64,000 bases of DNA from Spongilla lacustris (GCA_949361645.1 OX442415.1:26389724-26453723), one strand, 5' to 3'. Shown: positions 43,282-55,765, counted from the first letter of the stretch. Notes: generated by a model from the sequence alone, not told the origin. A program made the numbers and translations.

Positions 43282-44060
43282 ATAAAAACTATACTGGGTG
43301 TCCACAAAAGCACGCAACACTTTTAAAAAAATAATAATAATTCCTTAATGGAATAATAACTCTCTAAATGAATTTTTGAATGTACAATGACTAGGGTAGG
43401 CAAATACAAACTGCATTATTAGAATCCAATTAAATTTAATAATTCAAAAGATAAAATCAAATAACTTGCAATTAACTAATGTGACACAAAATTGTATGTC
43501 AACGTTTTATTAAGGGAGAGATTTATAAACTGCAGATAAGCGTTGATGGAAGTTTGAAAAAGTATGAAATTTCATTGGTATTTTACTAGTTAATACTGAT
43601 TTAAAACAAATAATCAGAATTGAAAATGCACTACAATTTTAATGAACTTTGAGTTTGTTTTTTTAATGACTCACCAAAACATACCAAATAAAATTGCGTT
43701 TCCTACTTCATTTAAAAATTGAATAATTAGTGGTGGTGATTTAAATTAGTAAAACTTTAGCAGTTTTTAACCTTAATAGCATTTATGGTCTTAAATGATA
43801 ATAACCGACTATTGAACTCAGCAACTTGAAATCAATGCTGCTCCGCTGCATATTCAAATCTTCCATTACTTATTTAAAAAAATCAATTATCCGGTTTATG
43901 AATATTTTGATAATCAAGGGTTTTGATATAATTTCTTAACAGCTTAGAATAATTTAAATCTAATTGATTTTCCTAAGTACTGCAACATACGTACATTCAA
44001 AAAAATCAAATGGTAAGTTAACATTAATCTTGAGCTATAGTGATTTATATAAATGAGTTG
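43282..44060. mobile_element. AT-rich element with ACTGGGTGTCCACAAAAG end
   Basis: Starts 'actgggtgtccacaaaagcacgcaac' (43294) and is strongly A+T-rich. It ends near 44060 with 'gagttgcgttc', the inverse of the inner part of the left end, after which TRIM flank follows. The same terminus is at 8848, and its inverse at 33155. No coding potential. Probably a non-autonomous DNA element whose right tip is lost. Confidence 0.55.
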
Positions 44061-44595
44061 CGTTCATGTGTAGCTGTGTTTATGTGAATTGAAAAAGTAT
44101 TAAGCCCACAATATGCATATGCTTATGGTTTGACTCTGGTGTCCAAAATTTTTATCCTACATTCCTAGCTGGGTAAGCTTATGTATATTAAATTAGTTAG
44201 TAAAAAAAGGAGTCACTTTCCATTTTAACAGTGCAATTGGAATCAACAGCTGACCATTCAGTTATAATGTATCTTTAGTTGGCAGTCATGGTGGGAGGTG
44301 CCCAACATGATCGCCCTAATGGTGGGAGGTGCCCATGAACCACTAAAGTAGATACCTTTCAATGCCAACACTCCTACCATCATGTACACATCTCCACATT
44401 CAAGCACACAAGTTGACACAACACATCCACAGGTCAAAATGCTTCTAGTTCTCTCAAGAGCCTTTGAATTATGAGTGTCCTGCCTCAGACAGCCTATTTT
44501 AGTACACTACAACATTAAAAACTATATGCCGGTTAGCTGAGTTTATCTGATTAAAAACTTATTTGTCATGCACCTTTCAATATGTGCCAAATCAA
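44061..44595. other. 3' flank of TRIM copy L
   Basis: Conserved flank: 'gtgtagctgtgtttatgtgaattgaaaaagtattaagccca', 'gactctggtgtccaaa', two 'ggtgggaggtgccc' segments, then the usual run to the stop. No gene. Confidence 0.6.
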
Positions 44596-46675
44596 TCACA
44601 TGATATACTTCAGTACATTATTGTTGCCAAAGTTTGGAACATAAAGACTACCCCTTTGAGGATCTAGTGCAACTCCATGTGGTTTGTTCAGGTTCCCTAC
44701 TGTGTGGATCTTCTGTCCTTTGGGATCAAAGATGGAGAAGCAGCCTCCACCGCCTTCACAGACATAGCTGTAACCTTCTTCATCAACTGCTACTCCTGAT
44801 GGCCTCTTTACATCTCCATATGATCTGACATAAGTACCTTCAGGTGTGAAGACTTTGATGGTGTTAGAACCAAAGGCTGCTACATGAATATTCCATTGTG
44901 GGTCTAAGGATATACCCCAAAAGCCTTTGAAAGGATTATTACCAGTACCAAATATGGTCAATAACCAGTCACCATCTTGACTGAATACTTGAACCCTGTT
45001 GTTGCCCCCATCAGTGACAATCACTCTATTCTTAGAGTCCACAACAACACCACGTGGATACTTGAACTGTCCCTGACCTGATCCTTCCTTACCAAACTTA
45101 TGAAGGAACTTTCCTCCTGTTGTCAACTTCTGTATGCGATGATTGCCAAACTCAGCAATATACATCACCTCTCCTATGATGGATATGCTACACTGGGACA
45201 TTGAAATGACCATTACCACTCCCATAGCTACCAATGGTGTTCTTCAGGTGACCACCTTGGTCAAACACATATATGTGGTGATCATTACTGCCCACATAGA
45301 TATCTCCATTCTCATGGATGGTTTAACACAGTATGGATTCTTTACATTGATTACTTGCTGGACATCACATAATGAGGTATAATCACTCTTCACCTCTAGG
45401 TCATAAGGACTCCCCTGTACATGATGACCATCCATTGTGATGAGGAGCTGGTGAGGACCAGCTGTCTGAGGGGTGAGGGTGATGGTGTAGGTACCATCCC
45501 CATGGTCCTCCACCTCACCCAAGACAACTGCTCCATCATGTGACTTGGGCCTCAGCTCAGCCTTCACCTGCAGACCACCACATGGGTACCTCTCTCCCTT
45601 TGATGTCTTGGTCTCCACTTTAACATGGTACTTTCTGTTCACCCTGCATGGATACAGACTTAAAAGCACATGTACATTCAGAAGGGGATGGAGATAGGTC
45701 CACAACTCCACCAAATTCACATAGCACATTTGCAAGAGAGTCTGACTTCAAAGTAGCAGATAGGTAGCTATGTGGATTTGAAGTGAGGGTCACATTCTCC
45801 ACCTTCTTGAGGGTGGCCTTCAGTTCAGTGGGTACCAGTCCTCCAAGCGCTACCACCTCATGGTCAGTGTGGGTCTGGAGGATGTGGGAGGTCACCTCAG
45901 TGTAGTGACTGATGTCATGCTGAATCTTCTCAAACTGCTCCTTCTGAAGGGTCAGAGATGTTGTCTTGGAGAGTGCAATGGTTTCCAACTCCATCAACAA
46001 CATGTTCTTCCTTTCCTCCAATGTCTCCATCAGTTGCTTAAAGGTCTGTATGATGGCCAGTCCAGCTTCTTGTTTGGAGGTCTCCACCTGTTGCATCATC
46101 TTCTTATTGGCATCAATGGCACCAGCCAATGTTGACACAACCTCTTGTGCACATTGAAGTGTCCCTCTCATTTCATCTCTATCAGCTTCTGCAATATGTT
46201 GTGGTCTTTGTGAAGTATCATGACACAGAGCTGACAGGTGAAACTTCTACAAGTCTTACAGCAGAAATCCAAATCTATTTTCTTATGCTTTGGATCTGAG
46301 CAGTGATGCTCTGTTGGTTTTATGAGTGCATGCTGGTAGCAGTGTGGCTGACTCCCTGTCCAGTCCTATCCCATTGTATTGGGACAGCTGTGGAACACGA
46401 TTGTGACATTCTTGGCCACCTTTGCACATGAACATGTGACATGAGCAACAGAACACAACTGCAGGATCATTGCATCCTTTTACACAGAATGTACAAGACA
46501 CTCCAGAGGTACTGGCAAACTTGGACATGTACTCAGCAACCATCCATCTCTCCATCTCCTTGTGAAGGCACTGACAACAGAAGGAGTGCAGACATGGTAG
46601 TATTCTTGGGTCACTGAAGGGCCCAGAGCACATCTGACAGGTCACGTGATTTGGAAGGCAATCGTTTGTAGTCAT
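44596..46675 (-). pseudogene. TRIM-NHL copy L, several frameshifts and RING deletion
   Basis: ATG at 46673-46675 (MTTNDCLPNHVTC). The second half of the RING and the linker are deleted near 46545, so the last two zinc ligands are lost. B-box 1 is open to a CATG insertion at 46329-46332. A 17-bp-scale deletion near 46195 removes part of B-box 2. The coiled coil (45620-46171) ends at a second CATG insertion (45647-45650). The filamin repeat and first blade (45244-45735) end at a 2-bp insertion near 45313. NHL blades are open 44596-45234. Not functional. Confidence 0.9.
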
Positions 46676-47074
46676 TCTACACAACAGATGAAAGTACTAG
46701 TAGTAACACCATGAAGGAAAAATACACTAAATGCACCATAGTGTTCATTTCGGAGAGATGCTATCGATCGGTATCGTGTACCGATTTAGGTGACATGGGT
46801 CGATAAGTTTAGCTACCGGGGGGGGGGGTACGCCGAACACAAGTAATGAAGGTTTCTATAACGCTCCCCGTTAAGCAATACTATCTCGTTTCCTATACAT
46901 ACGTACCTACTCTAGTACCTGTCGAGACGCTCGCGATCGGTTTGCTTTATATATCACGTGACTAAAACAGTTACATGAACCTCGTCTCCAGGCTATAGTT
47001 TTATATTGAAGTTGGCGGGATTTTTTAAAAATTGTCCGGCTAACGAAATATAAAATCGGGCCTGGGGTCGAGGC
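46676..47074 (-). promoter_or_regulatory. Upstream block of TRIM copy L with CACGTG box and MITE
   Basis: Conserved block with a G-run at 46818-46828, 'ggtatcgtgtaccgatttaggtga', 'gaaggtttctataacgctcccc', 'gacgctcgcgatcggtttgctttata' and TCACGTGAC near 46956. Then the MITE AACCTCGTCTCCAGGC...GCCTGGGGTCGAGGC (46978-47074). Inferred regulatory. Confidence 0.5.
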
Positions 47075-47239
47075 AACAAAATTTATGCTATGTACTGCAT
47101 GGTTTTGTTGTTTCGTAAATCAATAATCTGTATGACCAAAAAAGAAAGAAATCCATATATTTACTGTTCCAATCAACTGTGAACTGCAATGGGCTTCTAC
47201 AATTACCAGGGTGTAAAAAAAAACTGCTCTGGTCTGTCT

Positions 47240-48015
47240 CAAGCAGTAGAGAGGTCGCACAGCAAGATGCAGTCACACTGCCAGAAATTCTCTTCTTGTA
47301 AGTTGGATGACCATAACTTCAATTTACAGCTAAACTCAACTTCTAAGGCAGACAAGGCACGTCTTTTGTCAGTTTCTTCACCCCATGTTGCCTCCTGGCT
47401 TTCCATTGTGCCCTCTGATAGCTTGGGGCTTCACATGTACATGGATCCTCCAGTTCTTCAGGTTGCCATCAAATGGTGGCTTGGCCTTGATACATCAGAG
47501 GGCTCCCAATGTGCCCTGGCAGTGCTCTTGATCACCTTGGCCACCATGCAGTTACTTGCAAGCATGGTGGGGATGTGGTCTCCCGCCATCATAGGATTAG
47601 GGACATCCTGGTGGAGACCTGTCGTCATGCGCACATTGGGGTTAAGGTGGAGGTTGGCAACAACTTAAGTAGAGACCACAGCAAGACCCGTCCAGCTGAC
47701 ATATCTTACTTCCCAACTGGGTCTTGGACCTCACCACTAAATCCTGTCACTTTGCTGGAAGTGGGAGTGTTGGCCACAGCTGCTGCCTAGGCCACTGAGT
47801 CTAGGAAGCACCAAGCCAATGACCTCAAATGTTCAGAGCTAGGATGGGTATGTGTCCTCGTGGTTGTTGAAACCTATGGGCTTGGGGAAAAGAAGCCACT
47901 GCCATCATCTCCTCAGTAGCCTCCAGACTTGCCACTTCCATGTGTTGGCCAAAGTCCATCCTACTGAACGGGATCTGAACCTCAACCATGTCTGTGCCAT
48001 CCTCTCTAGGCTAGG
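47240..48015 (+). pseudogene. Non-LTR retroelement fragment (family 1)
   Basis: KLDDHNFNLQLNSTSKADKA, SWLSIVPSDSLGLHMYMDPP, WWLGLDTSEGSQCA, then in another frame CPGSALDHLGHHAVTCKHGG and RHHRIRDILVETCRHAHIGV. A 2-bp insertion (acatatctt) near 47702 shifts the frame at RPADI. Dead copy. Confidence 0.75.
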
Positions 48016-48219
48016 ATAGTTCCTCCACCATAGAGCTGAATATTGTATTCATGTACTATGATTGTATAATTAATGTTATGTGCTATAATTGATATTACAT
48101 ATAATAATACATTATAATGATAATAAATATATTCATACATGCTGTAACCATCATTATTACATACATCTATTGTAAATATTACGTAATACACAGCAGTAAG
48201 ATAAATAAATGCACCCTAC

Positions 48220-48640
48220 TACAGGGGCAAAACATCTGGAGAGGATGGATGTGGCGATGGCTCTAACTAAGTTGAGGTTCAGCCTCCCATATACCTCAGC
48301 CTTAGCCCAGTTGGAGCTAGTTGCAAGGTGAGAGACCAGAAGTGAAAATGACTCCATTGATTCTGTCCCCCAAGCATCATATGCCTCAACCACCATGGGG
48401 ACACAAACCCACCCTAGCTCCTTGCATTTGGCATCATTTGCTTTCTTTGCTCAGTAGCACTGGCAGCCTGACCTGCTGCTAGTCCCGCTTCAAGTAAAAC
48501 ATTGGACTTAAGCGGTGATGTCACAGACAAGTCGAAGGCTGCCGGCTTACCCATAGACCAGTTGGGTACTAGGATGCTGGCTATATAATTTGTCAGCTTA
48601 CAAGACCATGCCATCATCAGTCCCTGCAATACAGAATGTA
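48220..48640 (-). pseudogene. Non-LTR retroelement fragment, opposite strand
   Basis: Minus strand: SVTSPLKSNVLLEAGLAAGQ (48414-48647 frame), then VVEAYDAWGTESMESFSLLV and YGRLNLNLVRA (48157-48396). Tail-to-tail with 47240-48015. Confidence 0.72.
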
Positions 48641-49430
48641 CTCTCATTAGTCAGACACGCACATGTCTAGGTGACACGTAGCCATTGCCCTGGTGACGTT
48701 ACTGTACACATGTATGGTTAGTTGCTATAAAATTAGGATTAAATATTTCAGAGGAGAAGCTTTGAAACTAAACCATGTACCCATGTTAACCTGATACAAA
48801 CAGACCAGCACTGTACTTACTGTTATTGTTCGATTTAGTAAGTTTGTGCCACAACATAAGCGGGGGGGGGGGGGGGGGGGGGGAGAGGGTTCCTACTTTC
48901 ACTGAAACTTTGTACCCCTAAAGATGATCATACACTAGGCATGAAGATGTGCAGAAGGAGTTAATTGCCTATGTGGGTCTGGGGACGAGACTAGAGGTGG
49001 AGGAGGTGGTGGTGAAATGAATTGTTTGATGAGGTGGTTATTTAGTACAAAGACAAATCGATAACATGCTGCATGCAACTCAAGTGAAACAGTAAAATCT
49101 CAGTAAACCATAGCTTTACTTAACTCTTATCCATATGCATTTGAATTGCACGCATGTTGTGCCAGATTGCCTTAAAGTTCAGTCAACCATCAGCAGCCCT
49201 ACAGATATTCATTTGGATTGCATGTAACATGTAGCATAGTCGGTCGCCGATGGCCTTGAAGATTAACTTGCAATGAGGGAGGAGGTTCAGGGTCTATGAA
49301 AGCTGTCTTGTTCCCCACAGAGGCTGCTGGATCACAATGGGAGATGGGAGGGGGTGGGGCTACAGTGCACATATGTGTGTAAGGCACCTGCAGCAATCTC
49401 CCCTACCATGGTGTTGGTGCTAATGTTAGT
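48641..49430. other. Cassette spacer with G-run
   Basis: Shared spacer, no gene; G-run about 48862-48883, GAGGTGGAGGAGGTGGTGG, 'ttgttccccacagaggctgctggatcacaatggg', leading to the minisatellite. Confidence 0.6.
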
Positions 49431-49600
49431 CATGCTACCCATGCATGGGGTGTGGTCTGTATGAGTGCCACACCCATATGCATGGGGTGTGGTCTGCATC
49501 AGTGCCACACCCACATGCATGGGGTGTGGTCTGCATTAGTGCCATACCCACATGCATGGGGTGTGGTCTGCATGAGTACCACACCCACATGCACACCATC
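49431..49600. repeat. Minisatellite, 37-bp unit
   Basis: About four units of GGTGTGGTCTGCAT..GTGCCACACCCACATGCATGG, counterpart of 15131-15445. Confidence 0.85.
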
Positions 49601-50414
49601 ACCATCACTCTAATGTACATGTAGTAAACACTGGTCACAAGCATTGGAATCACAAACCACACACAGTTACTTTGCAACACACAAGTAGCAGTTCTCTGTA
49701 AGCAGGTGAGGGGGAAGGGGAGGAGGGTGTGAGATCAGACTTTGTAAACTGCAAGAATAGTGTTCTTATGTGAGTGGATGAGAACCTTCCTGGAGAGAGA
49801 AGGAGGAGGGAGGGGGAGGAGAGGGAGGAAGGAGAGGAAGGAAGGAAGGAGAGGGAGGGAAGAGATGCAGGAAGGACAGGACGGAGAGGAAGGAAGGGTG
49901 AGCATTAATAGGGATGGCAGTACCCTCCACACATACCTTCAGGTCTGTATAATAGTTGTCACAACATCTTGCATCAGTTTGACTCTGGTGTCCAAAGATT
50001 TATTATACCAGACCACCGTACACTTCTAGCTGGTTATGTGTATCCAAATTAGTAAGTCAAAAGAGGAATAACTTTCCATGGTAACACCCAGTGCAATTGG
50101 AATCAACAGCTGACCATTCAGTTATAATTTATCTTTAGTCGGCAGTCATGGTAGGAGGTGCCCAACATGATCACCCTAATAGTGGGAGGTGCCCATGAAC
50201 CACTAAAGTAGATACCTTCAATCATGTACACATCTCCACATACAGGTCCATAGACCTCTTTCACGAGCCTTTGAAAAATATGAGGGTACTGAGTTATTTT
50301 CTAAAGTATACTACAAAAACTATATATGCATGCTGGTCACTGAAGTTAGCTGTGTGTGTCAATGATTGGCTGACTATAAAAGTATTAAGCCCATGCATCT
50401 ATGTGCCAAATCAA
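49601..50414. other. Purine tract and 3' flank of TRIM copy M
   Basis: Order as at 15446-16276: 'taaacactggtcacaag', GGAAGGAGAGG tract (49790-49890), 'gagcattaatagggatggcagtaccctcc' (49898), 'gactctggtgtccaaag', TRIM 3' flank. No gene. Confidence 0.6.
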
Positions 50415-52591
50415 TCACATGATATACATCTGTACATTACTGTTACTAAAGTTTGCAATATAAAGACTACCCCTTTGAGGATCTAGTGCCACTCCTGGCG
50501 GTTTGTTCAGGTTCCCTACAGTGTGGATCTTCTGTCCATTGGGATCAAAGATGGAGAAGCAGCCTCCATTATACTCACTGACATAGCTGTAACCTTCTTC
50601 ATCAACCGCTACACCTGATGGCCTCTTTACATCTCCATATGATCTGACATAAGTACCTTCAGGTGTGAAGACTTTGATGGTATCTGAACCACCAGCTGCA
50701 ACATGAATATTCCCTTGTGGGTCTAAGGATAGACCCAAAGGGCCTTTGAAAGGAATATTACCAGTACCATCTATGGCAAATAACCAGTCACCATCTTGAC
50801 TGAATACTTGAACCGTGTGGTTGCCCACATCAGAGACAATCACTCTGTTCTTAGAGTCCACAACAACACCACATGGATACTTGAACTGTCCCTGATCTGA
50901 TCCTTCCTTACCAAACTTATGAAGGAACTTTCCTCCTGTTGTCAGCTTCTGTATGCGATGATTATTACAGTCAGCAATATACATCACCTCTCCTATGATG
51001 GATAATTGCTAAAGGGGACATTGAACTGACCATCACCACTCCCCTTGCTACCAATGGTGTTCTTCAAGTGACCACCTTGGTCAAACACATATATGTGGTG
51101 ATCATTACTGCCCACATAGATATCTCCATTGTCATGGATGGCAACACAGTATGGTTTACCCTTTACATTGATTACTTGCTGGACATCACATAATGAGGTA
51201 TAATCACTCTTCACCTCTAGGTCATAAGGACTCCCCTGTACATGATGACCATCCATTGTGATGACCAGCTGGTGAGGACCAGCTGTCTGAGGGGTGAAGG
51301 TGATGGTGTAGGTACCATCCCCATGGTCCTCCACCTGACCCAAGACAACTGCTCCATCATGTGACTTGGGCCTCAGTTCAGCCTTTACCTGCAGACCACC
51401 ACATGGGTACCTCTCTCCCTTTGATGTCTTGGTCTCCACTTCAACATGGTACTTTCTATTCACCCTGGATACAGACTTAAAAGCACATGTACATTCAGAA
51501 ATGGATGGAGATAGGTCCACAACTCCACCAAATTCAGATAGCACTTTTGCAAGAGAGTCTGACTGTAAGGTAGCAGATAGGTAGCTACATGGATTTGGAG
51601 TGAGAGACATATTCTCCGCCTTTTTTAGGGTGGCCTTCAGTTCAGTGGGTACCAGTCCTCCAAGAGCTACCACCTCATGGTCAGTGTGGGTCTGGAGGAT
51701 GTGGGATGTCACCTCAGTGTAGTGACTGATGTCATGTTGGATCTTCTCAAACTGCTCCTTCTGAAGGGTCAGAGATGTTGTCTTGGAGAGTGCAATGGTT
51801 TCCAACTCCATCAACAACACTTTCTTTCTTTCCTCCAATGTCTCCATCAGTTGCTTAAAGGTCTGTATGATGGCCAGTTCAGCTTCTTGTTTGGAGGTCT
51901 CCACCTGTTGCATCATCTTCTTATTGGCATCAATGGCACCAGCCAATGTTGACACAACGTCTTGTGCACATTGAAGTGTCCCTCTCATTTCATCTCTATC
52001 AGCTTCTGCAACAGTGGACAGCTCTGTAATGTTGTGGTCTTTGTGAAGTATCATGACACAGAGCTGATTGACGAAACATCTACAAGTCTTACAATAGAAA
52101 TCCAAGTCTAGTTTCTTTCGTTTTGGATCAGAGCTGTAATGCTCTGTTGGTTTTAAGAGTGTTGGTAGCAGTGTGGCTGACTCCCTGTCCAGTCCTATCA
52201 CATTGTGCTGGGACAGCTGTGGAGCACGATTGTGACATTCTTGGCCACCTTTGCACATGAACATGTGACATGAGCAACAGAAGACAATTGCAGGATCATT
52301 GCATCCTTTTACACAGAATGTACAAGACACTCCAGAGCTACTGGCAAACTTGGACATGTACTCAGCAACCTCCACCTCAAATCCAAGATGGAGGTTCTGA
52401 GGGAAAGCACTGGCCCCTCCCACTGGGATGGGAACATTTCTTAGACAGGTGGGACACTGAAGGCTTTTCTGAGGTCCAACCTTCTCCATCTCCCTGTGAA
52501 GGCACTGACAACAGAAGGAGTGCAGACATGGTAGTATTCTTGGGTCACTGAAGGGCCCAGAGCACATCTGACAGGTCACGTGATGTGGAAG
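50415..52591 (-). pseudogene. TRIM-NHL copy M, start split off by a 1.74-kb palindrome
   Basis: RING through first NHL blade is open (52675 down to 50993). After a 2-bp AT insertion near 51003 the other blades are open (50415-50987). All RING ligands, both B-boxes, coiled coil and filamin are intact. The original first codons (MTTKDCL) lie at 54332-54353, beyond the palindrome 52592-54331. The palindrome arm supplies an in-frame ATG at 52673-52675, so a chimeric start MSPIRLLKNEKG... joined to LPHHVTCQMC would be possible. Two lesions make a normal product unlikely; a RING-to-filamin protein truncated in NHL is conceivable. Confidence 0.88.
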
Positions 52592-54331
52592 GAGACAATC
52601 CATAGTAGAGCACCACAACTTTTGCCACGACCCTCTCAAACCCTTTTCATTCTTCAGCAATCTGATAGGGCTCATTGAGATTAGTTATTATGCACAGTTT
52701 CACTTTCGGATACACTTCGGTTAATTGACAATATTTTGTCAACTTCGTAAGCGCCACGAAATTTTGTGATCACTATGACTGTTTTGCAAAGCTACAGTAA
52801 TGTGTCCATAAGGTTTTGATTGAAACTGTTACTAACACTAGAATGCACTCACCTCATGGGTGTACACATATGTATGTGTTGTGTGAAAACCTTAATAAAC
52901 TTAATATTTTGACTAGTTGTTTTACACTTCTCAAATTATCTCAAAACACCCCTATTCATTTCTCCATTTCAATTTAACCCCATGACAAGATAGGTTATGA
53001 AGTAGTTAATGCATTAAAATTAATTTTGGGTATCCGTTCCGCTAGTCAGTTATAAATTGATTTGTGTCAAAAACATTATGTTTCTTTGAGCTGCCGCTTG
53101 ACCACAAAGTTTACACAGACGTAACGATGCTATTAAAACAGACGTAACTACGATAGAAGGGCGTAGCCCAAGTTGCAAAAGAACGGGAAGGTCACGTTGC
53201 ACGCTGCGCTACGCTTGCTAATATGCACTTTTAGCACGCATGACACTTCAATCCCGATACAACAATAGTAGCGCTCTATAAAGCATAGCAAAACTGTACG
53301 TGCCATATTTATCTACTCATACATGTGCACAAAGGATCACACCATATGTGTAGTGCTGTAGCAACAAAAAAAAAAAAAAAAAACTAACTGCTCAGTCCAA
53401 CTTGAAGGGCTCTTCGAGCGATACAGTATCACTAAGCCTGTAGCCTGTAGCAGTGGGGGTCAATGACCCCCACTGCTACAGGCTTAGTGATACTGTATCG
53501 CTCGAAGAGCCCTTCAAGTGGGACTGAGCAGTTAGTTTTTTTTTTTTTTTTTTTTGTTGCTACAGCACTACACATATGGTGTGATCCTTTGTGCACATGT
53601 ATATGAGTAGATAAATATGGCACGTACAGTTTTGCTATGCTTTATAGAGCGCCACTATTGTTGTATCGGGATTGAAGTGTCATGCGTGCTAAAAGTGCAT
53701 ATTAGCAAGCGTAGCGCAGCGTGCAACGTGACCTTCCCGTTCTTTTGCAACTTGGGCTACGCCCTTCTATCGTAGTTACGTCTGTTTTAATAGCATCGTT
53801 ACGTCTGTGTAAACTTTGTGGTCAAGCGGCAGCTCAAAGAAACATAATGTTTTTGACACAAATCAATTTATAACTGACTAGCGGAACGGATACCCAAAAT
53901 TAATTTTAATGCATTAACTACTTCATAACCTATCTTGTCATGGGGTTAAATTGAAATGGAGAAATGAATAGGGGTGTTTTGAGATAATTTGAGAAGTGTA
54001 AAACAACTAGTCAAAATATTAAGTTTATTAAGGTTTTCACACAACACATACATATGTGTACACCCATGAGGTGAGTGCATTCTAGTGTTAGTAACAGTTT
54101 CAATCAAAACCTTATGGACACATTACTGTAGCTTTGCAAAACAGTCATAGTGATCACAAAATTTCGTGGCGCTTACGAAGTTGACAAAATATTGTCAATT
54201 AACCGAAGTGTATCCGAAAGTGAAACTGTGCATAATAACTAATCTCAATGAGCCCTATCAGATTGCTGAAGAATGAAAAGGATTTGAGAGGGTCGTGGCA
54301 AAAGTTGTGGTGCTCTACTATGGATTGTCTC
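52592..54331. mobile_element. 1740-bp near-perfect palindrome (foldback element), 4-bp TSD
   Basis: Starts GAGACAATCCATAGTAGAGC and ends with its exact complement. The two arms, about 865 bp each, are inverted copies with only scattered differences (for example accctctcaaaCcc against Tcc, and a 7-bp CCTGTAG repeat near the centre). The centre is CAGTGGGGGTCAATGACCCCCACTG near 53463. GAAG flanks both sides (52588-52591, 54332-54335) but occurs once in other TRIM copies, so a 4-bp target duplication was made. No ORF of note. A 4-bp duplication is known for several superfamilies (e.g. Chapaev, Sola), which I cannot separate here. Confidence 0.95.
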
Positions 54332-55160
54332 GAAGGCAATCCTTTGTAGTCATATTCTACAGACGAGATGAAAGTACTATAGTAATAACACCATGAAGGT
54401 CAGAGATATAGGATACACAAGTGTAATATACTAAATCCACGCGGTCAAAAGTAGTGTTCATCTCGGAGAGTTGCTATCGATCGTTATCGTGTACCGATTT
54501 AGTAGGCAATTTGGTTCGATAAATTTAGCTATCGGGGGTACGCAAAAATCACCAAACACAGTTTCTTTAGGTTCCTTTTTACGTTAGCGCCCCCCCCCCC
54601 CCCCCCCTTCCAATTATAGCAACATATGTAGCAACTTATTAACATACAGTATGCAACCGTACGTACTGCTGAACCTAAGCTAAACTAAGCCCAGCTAGAT
54701 GGGCGTACCCTAAACTAAGCCCAGCTAGATGGGCGTACCCTAAACTAAGCCCAGCTAGATGGGCGTACCCTAAACTAAGCCCAGCTAGACGGTCGGGGGA
54801 ACAGTCGCTGATCCGCTAACAAATCCTTGCTAGACTCATCGCCCATCCTAATTACATCCGGGTCTAGCTGGATTTGCTAGCGGATTAGCATGCAGATCGA
54901 CTGTTCCCCCGTCTAGCTGGGCTTAGTTTAGGGTACGCCCATCTAGTTGGGCTTAGTTTAGCTTAGGTTCAGCAGTATGTATACGGTTGTATATGTTAAT
55001 AAAGTTGCGGAAGGGGGGGGGGGAAGTAAAGAGGAACCTTTCTTTAACGTTAAGGATTTTCCTATACACACGTACCTAGTACCTGTGGGCTGTGGCTAGG
55101 CTGATATCGATGTGGTCGTGGCGGGGCGCTCGATCGGTTTGCTTTATGTATCACGCGACT
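54332..55160 (-). promoter_or_regulatory. Original start and upstream block of copy M, interrupted by a foldback
   Basis: 54332-54353 keeps the original first codons (ATG at 54351-54353). Then the upstream block follows: 'gaaagtactatagtaataacacc', 'gttatcgtgtaccgattta', 'ctatcgggggtacgcaaaaatcacc'. The foldback 54590-55022 is next, then 'acgtacctagtacctgtggg', 'ggcggggcgctcgatcggtttgctttatgta' and CACGCG in place of CACGTG. Confidence 0.55.
54590..55022. mobile_element. Foldback element with C-run/G-run ends and 30-bp internal repeat
   Basis: Outer ends: C-run plus CTTCC at left, GGAAG plus G-run at right. Inner arms: 'tgctgaacctaagctaaactaagcccagctag' at left and its inverse near 54930-54980. 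The left arm carries the unit TAAACTAAGCCCAGCTAGAT GGGCGTACCC (30 bp) about 3.5 times, the right arm about once. The loop (54790-54900) has a second inverted pair, GGGGGAACAGTC / GACTGTTCCCCC. Inserted in the copy M upstream block. Confidence 0.85.
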
Positions 55161-55360
55161 GGAACTCTGCCACATAACTAAAGTCATGAGCATGTTGGCA
55201 ATGGCCATTACATATCTAACATATGGTTCTAAGATGTATACCTTTTTAAAACTGAACGAAGTTGTAGCGGATTGCCTTTAGTCTGTTCACAACCCAAATG
55301 AAGTGTAAGTCCATATATTTGCCCTATAACAATGCATCATGAAAAGAGGAGTTTAATCAT

Positions 55361-55765
55361 CTGGAATCACTACTCCACACATATACATTCACTGCTGCTA
55401 AATATTTAAATCCTTTTTTCCAATTTGTTGGAGTCTTCCTCTCATGCCAACAGAGCTCATCTCCTGTCAGTGGCAGCCCCTCATTCTTCCTCTTGGCTAT
55501 CAGTGGTCCCTTCACCTGGTTTGGCCTTGCACCTCGAGTCCAATGAGTACCAAATGGCCATAAAGTGGTGGCTGGGACTGGACACTTCAGGTTGATACAT
55601 GTGTTCATTCTGCCCTGATACTGCCCATGATGCTCTTGGTCATTATGCTGTGACCTGCAGGCATGGGGGGGGGGGGGGGGGGGGGGGGATGTCATCTTTG
55701 ACCTCTGTCGTCATGCCAACCTGAGCATTAGTGTGGAAAGGGGCCATGGCCCCACCAGCTGACAT
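55361..55765 (+). pseudogene. Non-LTR retroelement fragment with G-run
   Basis: Plus-strand pieces: LLSVAAPHSSSWLSVVPSPG-like sequence around 55450-55520, IKWWLGLDTSG near 55560, then CPDTAHDALGHYAVTCRHGG near 55610-55670, where a G-run (about 55664-55688) replaces the following codons. The region 55740-55775 reads PADIL. A divergent family-1 relative. The 55161-55360 stretch before it shows nothing recognisable. Confidence 0.6.
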
